The notes under the pieces were generated by a model, which had not been told where the DNA came from, did not search any database, and saw only the letters and a list, made by a program, of their open reading frames with translations. A stretch of DNA of 64,000 nucleotides from NCBI RefSeq assembly GCF_044904705.1, contig NZ_JADIKL010000005.1:215318-279317 (forward strand), read 5' to 3'. Position numbers and translations under genes: made by a program. Position 1 is the first letter of the stretch. Every line of letters starts with the position of its first letter. Shown piece by piece: positions 9,722 through 17,039 of the stretch. Source of the stretch: Rhodanobacter_A agri (lineage in GTDB: Bacteria; Pseudomonadota; Gammaproteobacteria; Xanthomonadales; Rhodanobacteraceae).

Positions 9722-9940
9722 TTATTTCATGCGGTAGGTAATCCGCCCCTTGCTCAGGTCGTACGGGGTCATCTCGATCTTGACCTTGTCGCCTGTGAGG
9801 ATGCGGATGTAATGCTTGCGCATGCGTCCGGAGATATGGGCGATGACCACATGCCCGTTCTCCAGCTGCACGCGGAACATGGTGTTGGGCAGGGTCTCCA
9901 GGACCGTGCCTTCCATTTCGATGACGTCGTCTTTGGCCAT
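9722..9940 (-). CDS. infA: Translation initiation factor IF-1
   Basis: A 72-residue OB-fold protein (MAKDDVIEMEGTVLETLPN, then RVQLENGHVVIAHISGRMRK) that binds the 30S A site during initiation. The length is exactly that of the family. The open frame starts at 9976, but the conserved N-terminus fixes the ATG at 9940. It converges on clpA, as in other Xanthomonadales. Confidence 0.97.
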   Translation of the reverse strand: MAKDDVIEMEGTVLETLPNTMFRVQLENGHVVIAHISGRMRKHYIRILTGDKVKIEMTPYDLSKGRITYRMK

Positions 9941-10113
9941 GTGTTCCGGGTCGGAGAGCGGCCATGCTGGCCGCACAAGCCGGCGATTATGCCACGGTCG
10001 GGCCGGCGATCAAAATCACCCGGGAGAGGGCGGATAGGGTCCGCACCCTCGTTCGTTCCCGGCCAGCGCGCAACAGCCTCCGGCGAGAGCCGGCGGAGGC
10101 CGTGAACCGGCGC

Positions 10114-10389
10114 TCAGGCGAAATGCTCGTCCAGCTTGCGCCGGATCTCCTGTTCGATCATGCCCTTGAGCGGGGAGAGCAGCAGGCCCAGCTCGGCGCG
10201 CACCCGGATCGCGTCCTCGCCCACGGCGATCTGGCCGTTCACGCCAGGGCGGGAGAAGAGCAGGGTGTCGCCTTGCCAACGGCCTTCGAGGTCGAATTTC
10301 TCGCGCATGCGTGCGGCCACTTTTTCGACCACCGCGCGGGCTTCCGGCAGCGGCAGGCTATGCGGGCGGTGGATGTCGATGCTGGGCAT
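10114..10389 (-). CDS. Polyhydroxyalkanoic acid system family protein (PHA_gran_rgn type)
   Basis: A 91-residue protein with the family pattern MPSIDIHRPHSLPLPEAR, then MREKFDLEGRWQGDTLLFSRPGVNGQI and a C-terminal ELGLLLSPLKGMIEQEIRRKLDEHF. Members are small bacterial proteins originally linked to polyhydroxyalkanoate granules, but they are widespread in organisms without obvious PHA genes and their role is unclear. The ATG at 10389 is chosen because the conserved part begins there, although the frame extends to 10461. No PHA synthase is in the window. Confidence 0.8.
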   Translation of the reverse strand: MPSIDIHRPHSLPLPEARAVVEKVAARMREKFDLEGRWQGDTLLFSRPGVNGQIAVGEDAIRVRAELGLLLSPLKGMIEQEIRRKLDEHFA

Positions 10390-10523
10390 GCGGGACTCCG
10401 TAAGGGGCGGGCATGATAAGCCTTCGCGTGCCGTGATTCGATGAGGCTTGCCATTCGGCAAAGCGTGAGCGAGTGCTCAGGAATCGCATGCTAGAGTGCC
10501 CTCGTCAAAGGATTGGTAAGGCA

Positions 10524-11291
10524 ATGCGTATCGAGTTTCTCCATTCCGCCCGCGAAGATTTCCTGTGGGCCAAGGCTGCCTTGCGGATAGGCAGTGCAAC
10601 GGACAACGATCTGGTGTTGTCGGCGGCCCAGGCCGTGCCGCGGCACCTGCGCATCGAACAGGATCGGCGCGGCTGGGTGCTGCAGGTACTGCCCTCGGCC
10701 ACGCGCGTGTATTTGAATGCGCGGCCGGTACGCGAACGCGCCTTGCTGCGCCCGGGCGACATGCTGAGCGTCGGCGACTGCCGCATGCTGTTGCGCGACG
10801 ACGTCCCACCGGAGCAGCGGGAAACATCGGCGGCTCCCGCGGCGGCGCGATGCACGGCCGCGCTACGCGCGCTGGCCGGCACCCTATCCGGGCGGGTCCT
10901 GCCGATCGGCAACGGCCTGGAGCTTGGGCCTTACGGCCGCTGCCCGCTGGAGTTGCCGCAGGGCGAAGTGGCGAGCCTGAAGCTGGGCTGGCAGGACGAT
11001 TGCCTGGCACTGGAAGTGACGCAGGCGTCGACGACTTATCCATTGCGGGTGAACGGCGTGCCGGTGCAGCGCATGGTGCTGCAACCCGGCGACCAACTCA
11101 GCCTGGGGCCGCATCGCTTCGTGCTCGATGCGCCCGGCATGGAAGCGGAGCCCGTGGTCGTGCAGCCCGAGCCGCCGGCGCCAGTCCTGCCCGAAGATAC
11201 TGCCGGTCCGCGTGGCGAGGTGTGGTGGCTGATCGTCACCGCCGCGTTGCTGGCACTGGGCATCGCGTTGGTGCTGTGGATCCGCTTCTGA
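10524..11291 (+). CDS. FHA-domain protein with C-terminal membrane anchor
   Basis: A 255-residue protein with forkhead-associated-like regions. Residues 1-95 carry LRIGSATDNDLVL, RHLRI and a VYLNARPV-LLRPGDMLSVGD segment. A second, similar half (about 130-215) carries YPLRVNGVP and LQPGDQLSLGPHRFVLD. A single transmembrane helix (WWLIVTAALLALGIALVLW) lies at the very C-terminus. FHA domains bind phosphothreonine peptides, so a signalling or scaffold role at the inner membrane is inferred. The start is the ATG at 10524, after AAGG. Confidence 0.7.
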   Translation: MRIEFLHSAREDFLWAKAALRIGSATDNDLVLSAAQAVPRHLRIEQDRRGWVLQVLPSATRVYLNARPVRERALLRPGDMLSVGDCRMLLRDDVPPEQRETSAAPAAARCTAALRALAGTLSGRVLPIGNGLELGPYGRCPLELPQGEVASLKLGWQDDCLALEVTQASTTYPLRVNGVPVQRMVLQPGDQLSLGPHRFVLDAPGMEAEPVVVQPEPPAPVLPEDTAGPRGEVWWLIVTAALLALGIALVLWIRF

Positions 11292-11302
11292 TGCTTGCGG
11301 GG

Positions 11303-11459
11303 AATCCCTGGCTGCATCGTTCCATAGTCTTGCGATCGTCCTGATCGCGAGAATCGAACGGGCGGCTATCCCTGGCCGCACTGTTCCATGACCATGCGAT
11401 CGTCCTGATCGCAAGAATCAAACGGGCGGCCATCCATGGCCGCACTCTTCAAATTGACG
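11303..11459. repeat. 64-bp tandem repeat (about 2.3 copies) upstream of serC
   Basis: Two nearly identical 64-bp units begin at 11332 and 11396, and a partial, more diverged unit precedes them at 11303-11331. Each full unit contains the inverted repeat GCGATC-GTCCT-GATCGC. No reading frame is evident. It fills the gap between the FHA gene and serC. Confidence 0.8.
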
Positions 11460-11526
11460 GTCCCATTGACGGTGCCATGCTGCGGCGCGGCATAATGCGG
11501 TGGAATGCAGCCATGGGGATCGATCG

Positions 11527-12612
11527 GTGAGCCAGGTGTGGAATTTCAGTGCGGGCCCGGCGGCATTGCCGCGCGAGGTGCTCGAACGCGCGCAGCGCGA
11601 GCTGCTGGACTGGGACGGCAGCGGCATGTCGGTGATGGAGCAGTCGCACCGCGGCAAGCGCTTCATAGCGATGGCGGCCCGGGCCGAAGCCGATCTGCGC
11701 GAACTGGCTGCGATTCCCGACGACTATGCCGTGCTGTTCCTGCAGGGCGGCGCCACCCAGCACTTCGCGCAGATTCCGATGAATCTGGCGGGCGAGGGCG
11801 ACAGCGCCGACTACATCGTCAACGGCCACTGGGGTGCCAAGGCAGCCAGCGAGGCCGCGCCTTACGTCAGGGTCAGCGTGGCCGCCGACAGCAAGGCCGA
11901 CGATTACCGGCGCCTGCCTGCGCGCGCGGAATGGAAGCTGGACCCGCGAGCCGCCTACGTGCACTACACGCCCAACGAGACCATCCACGGCGTGCAGTAC
12001 CACGAGATTCCCGACGTGGGTGGGGTGCCGCTGGTGGCCGACATGTCCTCCGACATCCTTTCGATGCCGCTGGACGTGCGCCGCTTCGGCCTGATCTACG
12101 CCGGCGCGCAGAAAAACATCGGCCCCTCCGGCCTGGTGCTGATGATCGTGCGCCGCGACCTGCTCGCGCGTGCCACGCGGCCGATGGCGAAGATCTTCCG
12201 CTACGCCGAGCAAGCGGCGAACGATTCCATGCTCAACACCCCAAACACCTGGGGTTGGTACCTGGCCGGGCTGACCTTCCAGTGGCTGAAGGCGCAGGGC
12301 GGTCTCGCCGCGATGGCCGAGCGCAACCGCATCAAGGCCGAACGCCTGTACGCCGCCATCGACGGTTCCGGCGGCTACTACCGCAACGCCATCGATCCGG
12401 CCGCACGTTCGCGCATGAATGTGCCGTTCACTCTGCACGACAGTGCGCTCGATGCCCGATTCCTGGCCGAATCCGAAGCCGCCGGCCTCATCGCGCTGAA
12501 GGGCCACAAAGCACTGGGCGGCATGCGCGCCTCGCTCTACAACGCGGTGCCGCCCGAGGCGGTGGGTGCGTTGACCGCGTTCATGCGCGATTTCGCGGCG
12601 CGACACGGTTGA
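11527..12612 (+). CDS. serC: Phosphoserine aminotransferase
   Basis: A 361-residue PLP enzyme that converts 3-phosphohydroxypyruvate to phosphoserine and also serves pyridoxine synthesis. The N-terminus VWNFSAGPAALP is conserved, and the PLP lysine is in YAGAQKNIGPSG (about residue 197). The GTG at 11527 gives the standard family length and follows GGGGATCG; an ATG at 11500 would add nine unconserved residues. It opens a run to pheA and aroA, the arrangement common in gammaproteobacteria. Confidence 0.96.
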   Translation: MSQVWNFSAGPAALPREVLERAQRELLDWDGSGMSVMEQSHRGKRFIAMAARAEADLRELAAIPDDYAVLFLQGGATQHFAQIPMNLAGEGDSADYIVNGHWGAKAASEAAPYVRVSVAADSKADDYRRLPARAEWKLDPRAAYVHYTPNETIHGVQYHEIPDVGGVPLVADMSSDILSMPLDVRRFGLIYAGAQKNIGPSGLVLMIVRRDLLARATRPMAKIFRYAEQAANDSMLNTPNTWGWYLAGLTFQWLKAQGGLAAMAERNRIKAERLYAAIDGSGGYYRNAIDPAARSRMNVPFTLHDSALDARFLAESEAAGLIALKGHKALGGMRASLYNAVPPEAVGALTAFMRDFAARHG

Positions 12613-12673
12613 GCCTTTCAGGCATCATGCATTTGGCCTTCTATCCATCCAGACATCCGTCCAGATACCCATC

Positions 12674-13762
12674 ATGACCGAAAGCAAGACCTCGCTGTCC
12701 GACGTGCGCGAGCGCATCGACAGCATCGACCGGCAGATCCAGGAGCTGATCTCCGAGCGCGCCAACTGGGCGCAGGAAGTGGCCCGGGTAAAGGGCGAAG
12801 GCCTTTCCGCCATCGACTACTACCGCCCCGAGCGCGAGGCGCACGTGCTGCGCATGGTGGTGGACCGCAACAAGGGGCCGCTGTCGGACACGGAGATGGT
12901 GCGGCTGTTCCGCGAGATCATGTCCTCCTGCCTCGCGCAGGAAGATCCCCTGAAGATCGGCTACCTCGGCCCCGAAGGCACCTTCAGCGAGCAGGCGGTG
13001 CGCAAGCACTTCGGCCACGCCGCCTATGGCTTGCCGCTGGGCAGCATCGAGGAAGTGTTCCAGGAGGTGGCCGCCGGCCATGCCGATTTCGGCGTGGTGC
13101 CGGTGGAGAACTCTGGCCAGGGCATGATCCAGGTGACGCTGGACATGTTCCTGACCTCCGACGCGCGCATCTGTGGCGAGGTCGAGCTGCGCGTGCACCA
13201 GTGCCTGCATACGATGGCCGGGCGGCTGGAGGACATCAAACGCATCTACGCCCACGCGCAGTCGCTGCAGCAATGCAAGACCTGGCTGCGCATGAACCTG
13301 CCTGGTGTGGAATGCGAGGCGGTGAGCAGCAATGCCGAGGCGGCGCGGTTGGCGCGCCACGCCGACGACGTGGGCGCGATCGCCGGCGAGACGGCGGGCA
13401 AGGTCTACGGTCTGCGCACCCTGGCCACCGGCATCGAGGACCGCGCCGACAACACCACGCGCTTCCTGGTGATCGGCCGCTCGCTGTTCCCGCCGTCGGG
13501 CAACGACCGCACCTCGCTGCTGATCACGGTGAACGACCAGCCGGGCGCGCTGTACCACGTGCTCAGCCCGTTCGCGCAGCACGGGGTCAGCCTCAACCGC
13601 ATCGAGTCGCGCCCCGCGCACAGCGGCAAATGGCAGTACGCGTTCTTCATCGATGTCTCCGGCCATATCCAGGACGAGGCGCTGCAGGCGGCGGTGAAGG
13701 AAATCGAGCAGTCGGTGGCGCAGTTGCGCGTGCTCGGCTCCTACCCCATAGCGTTGCCATGA
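12674..13762 (+). CDS. pheA: Bifunctional chorismate mutase/prephenate dehydratase (P-protein)
   Basis: A 362-residue enzyme of phenylalanine synthesis. Residues 1-90 are an AroQ-type chorismate mutase (RERIDSIDRQIQELISERAN). The prephenate dehydratase domain follows (YLGPEGTFSEQAV, then VVPVENSGQG, then TTRFLVIG). The C-terminal ACT domain (NDQPGALYHVLSPF and the ESRP motif) senses phenylalanine. Its TGA overlaps the ATG of the next gene, so the operon is translationally coupled. Confidence 0.97.
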   Translation: MTESKTSLSDVRERIDSIDRQIQELISERANWAQEVARVKGEGLSAIDYYRPEREAHVLRMVVDRNKGPLSDTEMVRLFREIMSSCLAQEDPLKIGYLGPEGTFSEQAVRKHFGHAAYGLPLGSIEEVFQEVAAGHADFGVVPVENSGQGMIQVTLDMFLTSDARICGEVELRVHQCLHTMAGRLEDIKRIYAHAQSLQQCKTWLRMNLPGVECEAVSSNAEAARLARHADDVGAIAGETAGKVYGLRTLATGIEDRADNTTRFLVIGRSLFPPSGNDRTSLLITVNDQPGALYHVLSPFAQHGVSLNRIESRPAHSGKWQYAFFIDVSGHIQDEALQAAVKEIEQSVAQLRVLGSYPIALP

Positions 13763-14046
13763 TAGATGGCTCAATTTACATAGAGGGCCCGGGCTACGTG
13801 TTGGCCGCGACGGGTGGTTTTCTCATCGTCTGGGCGGTGATTGCCCTGGTGAGAGGTCGGATTTCGGGTGGCCGGGGGCCGACACTGTCGCCGGGCGAGT
13901 ACCCCGTAGCGTTTTTTTTGACGTTGCTCGTGATGGTGGTGGGCGGCGGTCTTCTGCTCTATCTGGCCATGACGGCGCATGCCGTCCCGGGTTACCTGAA
14001 ACCTTCAACTGGCACCGCGCGGCCAAGCGCCGCATCAACATCATGA
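13759..14046 (+). CDS. Small two-helix membrane protein between pheA and aroA
   Basis: A 95-residue protein with two predicted membrane helices (about residues 13-32, YVLAATGGFLIVWAVIALV; and about 49-71, VAFFLTLLVMVVGGGLLLYLAM). It starts at an ATG overlapping the pheA stop and ends overlapping the aroA start, both as ATGA. No domain is recognised. The double coupling argues that it is a genuine gene. Its base composition, with a run of eight T, is a little less GC-rich than its neighbours. Confidence 0.75.
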   Translation: MIDGSIYIEGPGYVLAATGGFLIVWAVIALVRGRISGGRGPTLSPGEYPVAFFLTLLVMVVGGGLLLYLAMTAHAVPGYLKPSTGTARPSAASTS

Positions 14047-15353
14047 ACGAACAAATTTCCTGGGTGAGCCATGCTGCCCGATCGCTGCGTGGCAGCGTGC
14101 ATGTGCCGGGCGACAAATCCGTTTCGCACCGCGCCTTGATGTTCGGTGCGCTGGCCGAAGGCACATCACGCATCCGTGGCTTCCTCGAAGGCGAGGACAC
14201 CCGCGCCACCGCCGCCGTGCTGCAACAGCTCGGCGTGCGCATCGAGACACCGGCCGATGGCGAGCGTGTGGTGCACGGCGTGGGTCTGCATGGCCTGCAT
14301 GCAAGCACCGACCCGCTGGATTGCGGCAATGCCGGCACCGGCATGCGCTTGCTGGCTGGCCTGCTGGCCGGCCAGGCCTTCGACAGCATCTTGATCGGCG
14401 ACGCTTCGCTGTCCAAGCGCCCCATGCGCCGCGTCACCAACCCGCTGGCCGCGATGGGCGCACGCATCGACACGCAGGATGGCCTGCCGCCGCTGCACGT
14501 ACGCGGCGGCCAGCACTTGCAGGGCATCCGCTACGAACTGCCGGTGGCCAGCGCGCAGGTGAAATCCGCGCTGCTGCTGGCCGGCCTGTATGCCGAAGGC
14601 GAGACCGAAGTCATCGAGCCGCACCCCACGCGCGACTACACCGAGCGCATGCTGGCCGCGTTCGGCTGGCCGATCGCGTTCGAACCCGGCCGCGCGAAAC
14701 TGTCCGGCGGCCATACGCTGCGCGCCACCGACGTGGACGTGCCGGCGGACTTTTCCTCCGCTGCGTTCTTCCTGGTCGCGGCGAGCATCGTGCCCGGTTC
14801 CGAACTGCGCCTGCCGGCCGTGGGGCTCAACCCGCGCCGCACTGGCCTGCTCGAAGCGTTGCGCCTGATGGGCGCGGACATCCGCGTCGAGGACCCGCGC
14901 GAAAGCGGCGGCGAGCCGGTGGGCGACCTGATGGTGCGCTATGCGCCGCTGCACGGGGTCGAACTACCCGAAGCGCTGGTGCCGGACATGATCGACGAAT
15001 TCCCGGCGCTGTTCGTCGCGGCGGCGGCGGCCACGGGCCGCACCGTCATCCGCGGTGCCGCCGAATTGCGCGTCAAGGAATCCGACCGCCTCGCCGCGAT
15101 GGCGACGGGCCTGCGCGTCCTGGGCATCGTGGTGGACGAGACACCCGACGGTGCGACCATCCATGGCGGCACGCTTGCCGGTGGCACGGTGGAAAGCCTC
15201 ACCGACCATCGCATCGCGATGAGCTTCGCCGTAGCCGGCCTGGTGGCACGGGCGCCGGTGCGCATCAACGACTGCTATCACGTCGCCACTTCGTTCCCGG
15301 GCTTCATGCAGCTGGCCAATCGCTGCGGCTTTGCGCTGGGCCTTGCCGACTGA
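14043..15353 (+). CDS. aroA: 3-phosphoshikimate 1-carboxyvinyltransferase (EPSP synthase)
   Basis: A 436-residue shikimate-pathway enzyme that joins PEP to shikimate-3-phosphate. Diagnostic motifs are VPGDKSVSHRALMFGALAEG near the N-terminus, CGNAGTGMRLLAGLLAG (about residue 95) and DEFPALFVAAAAATG (about 318). Its ATG overlaps the stop of the upstream small membrane gene. Chorismate made by this pathway feeds the PheA enzyme encoded upstream. Confidence 0.97.
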   Translation: MNEQISWVSHAARSLRGSVHVPGDKSVSHRALMFGALAEGTSRIRGFLEGEDTRATAAVLQQLGVRIETPADGERVVHGVGLHGLHASTDPLDCGNAGTGMRLLAGLLAGQAFDSILIGDASLSKRPMRRVTNPLAAMGARIDTQDGLPPLHVRGGQHLQGIRYELPVASAQVKSALLLAGLYAEGETEVIEPHPTRDYTERMLAAFGWPIAFEPGRAKLSGGHTLRATDVDVPADFSSAAFFLVAASIVPGSELRLPAVGLNPRRTGLLEALRLMGADIRVEDPRESGGEPVGDLMVRYAPLHGVELPEALVPDMIDEFPALFVAAAAATGRTVIRGAAELRVKESDRLAAMATGLRVLGIVVDETPDGATIHGGTLAGGTVESLTDHRIAMSFAVAGLVARAPVRINDCYHVATSFPGFMQLANRCGFALGLAD

Positions 15354-15356
15354 CGG

Positions 15357-15386
15357 TAGGCCCGAAGGGCCGCAGTCGAAGGGCAT
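15357..15386. repeat. Dispersed intergenic repeat, copy 2
   Basis: TAGGCCCGAAGGGCCGCAGTCGAAGGGC resembles the 9620-9650 sequence. It sits immediately downstream of aroA and contains a self-complementary GGCCC-GAA-GGGCC core, so it could also act as a transcript-end hairpin. Confidence 0.45.
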
Positions 15387-15513
15387 TCCTGCGACTTGCT
15401 GCTCGATGTCGCGGTCATCCGTGGCTGCTCCCCGCCTGCGTTGCGCCCAAGGCGAATGGCACGACGGTCGCAGTGCGATGCGCTAGGCTTGGCGCCCTTG
15501 TCGAGAGGTCGCC

Positions 15514-16287
15514 ATGCCCACCGTCCCGCCCTTCATCGTGGCCATTCCCGCCCGTTACGGCTCCACCCGCCTGCCGGCCAAGCCGCTGCGCGAGATCGCC
15601 GGCGTGCCCATGGTGGTGCGCGTGGCGCAGCGGGCCCTGCAGGCCGGTGCGGTGGACGTGGTGGTGGCCACCGACGATGTGCGCATCGCCGATGCCTTGG
15701 CCGGGCAGGGCGTCAAGATCTGCATGACGCGCGCCGACCATGCTTCCGGCAGCGACCGCCTCGCCGAATGCGCTGCGTTGTGCGGCTGGGCCGACGATGC
15801 CATCGTGGTGAACCTGCAAGGCGACGAACCGTTCGCACCGGCTGCCGGCATCCGTGAAGTCGCGCGTGCGCTGGCCGAGGACGACGCACCAATGGCCACG
15901 CTGGCCACGCCTGTCGCCGAGGCGCATGAGCTGTTCGACCCCCATGTGGTGAAGCTGGTGCGCGATGCGCGGGGCCGTGCGCTGTACTTCAGCCGCGCGC
16001 CGTTGCCCTGGGCGCGCGATGCTTTCGCGGTGCACCGCAACGTGTTGCCTGAGGGCGTGCCGTTCCTGCGCCATATCGGCATCTACGCCTATCGCGCAGG
16101 TTTCCTGCACCGCTACGCCGGGCTGGCGCGCACGCCGCTGGAACAGGCCGAATCGCTGGAACAGCTGCGCGTGCTGGAACACGGCCATGCCATCGCGGTA
16201 CGGCTCACGCCCGAACCGTTCCCGCCCGGCATCGACACCGAGGCTGATCTTGTGCGCGCCGAGCAATGGCTGCGGACGCAGGGATGA
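15514..16287 (+). CDS. kdsB: 3-deoxy-manno-octulosonate cytidylyltransferase
   Basis: A 257-residue CMP-Kdo synthetase that activates Kdo for lipid A-core assembly. The nucleotide-binding loop IPARYGSTRLPAKPL is at residues 11-25. Further conserved parts are NLQGDEPF and the Mg-binding region of KdsB (DTEADL near the end). The start ATG follows GAGAGGTCGCC. Its stop overlaps the start of the next gene. Confidence 0.97.
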   Translation: MPTVPPFIVAIPARYGSTRLPAKPLREIAGVPMVVRVAQRALQAGAVDVVVATDDVRIADALAGQGVKICMTRADHASGSDRLAECAALCGWADDAIVVNLQGDEPFAPAAGIREVARALAEDDAPMATLATPVAEAHELFDPHVVKLVRDARGRALYFSRAPLPWARDAFAVHRNVLPEGVPFLRHIGIYAYRAGFLHRYAGLARTPLEQAESLEQLRVLEHGHAIAVRLTPEPFPPGIDTEADLVRAEQWLRTQG

Positions 16288-16760
16288 TCGTGCGTCGCGT
16301 GCTGTTCGTCTGCCTCGGCAACATCTGCCGATCGCCGTTGGCGGAAGCCGTGGCACGCAGGCGCCTGGCCGAGGCAGGGCTGGACGTGGCCGTGGCCTCG
16401 TGCGGCACCGGCGGTTGGCACGCGGGCGAGGGCGCCGATCCGCGCATGATCGCGGCGGCGCGCGCCGCGGGCCACGACTTGTCGGCGCATGGTGCGCGCC
16501 AGCTGCGCGAACGTGATTTCGCTGACTACGACCTGTTGCTGGCGATGGACCGTGGCAATCTGCGCGAGTTGCGCAAACTCGCCGCGACGCCCGAGCAGGT
16601 GGAGCGGACTGCGTTGTTCCTGGAATGGACCGATGCGACACCACCCGCGGAATTTCCCGATCCGTGGCACGGCGACACTGCCGGTTTTGCCGAGGCAGTG
16701 AAACTGGCCGAACGCGGCGTTGCCGGCCTGGTCGAACGCTTGCGCGGCGCCCGTCGCTGA
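16284..16760 (+). CDS. Low-molecular-weight protein-tyrosine phosphatase
   Basis: A 158-residue phosphatase with the P-loop CLGNICRS (catalytic Cys10, Arg16) at the N-terminus and the general-acid Asp in FPDPWHGD near residue 130. Bacterial members act on tyrosine autokinases of exopolysaccharide systems or on small phosphorylated compounds. The ATG at 16284 overlaps the kdsB stop (ATGA), and this start puts the P-loop at the usual distance from the N-terminus. No tyrosine kinase gene is nearby. Confidence 0.92.
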   Translation: MIVRRVLFVCLGNICRSPLAEAVARRRLAEAGLDVAVASCGTGGWHAGEGADPRMIAAARAAGHDLSAHGARQLRERDFADYDLLLAMDRGNLRELRKLAATPEQVERTALFLEWTDATPPAEFPDPWHGDTAGFAEAVKLAERGVAGLVERLRGARR

Positions 16761-16804
16761 CATCCCCCGGCCGGTGCCTCGTGCGCGCCGGCTTTCGGTA
16801 TGCC

Positions 16805-16999
16805 TCAGCGGCGCTGGCGCAACTTCACGATGAAGATGCCGAACAGAATCACACCGAGCAGCAGGCCGATGCCGGCACCCCACAGCGCGCCGCGGTCGCC
16901 GCCCAGCCATTCGCCGGCCAGTACGCCGAGCACGAACAGGATGGGAATCGGCAGGCAGCCCATGAATGTTTTCGCCAGGCGATCGACAGGGGCGCTCAT
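16805..16999 (-). CDS. Small two-helix membrane protein
   Basis: A 64-residue protein with helices at about 13-28 (MGCLPIPILFVLGVLAG) and 37-58 (ALWGAGIGLLLGVILFGIFIV), a basic C-terminus (KLRQRR) and a glycine-rich centre. It lies on the minus strand between the phosphatase gene and uvrC. No function is recognised; a short conserved inner-membrane protein is the most that can be said. Confidence 0.6.
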   Translation of the reverse strand: MSAPVDRLAKTFMGCLPIPILFVLGVLAGEWLGGDRGALWGAGIGLLLGVILFGIFIVKLRQRR

Positions 17000-17027
17000 G
17001 ATAGCGGTTGCGGGAAACCGGACCGGC

Positions 17028-17033
17028 TAGAAT
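17028..17033 (+). promoter_or_regulatory. -10 element placed 6 nt before the uvrC start
   Basis: TAGAAT ends 6 nt upstream of the uvrC ATG. If it is used, transcription would begin at or next to the start codon and give a leaderless message. TTGCGG at 17008-17013 is a weak -35 candidate with a short 14-bp spacer. Confidence 0.4.
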
Positions 17034-17039
17034 CCACGC

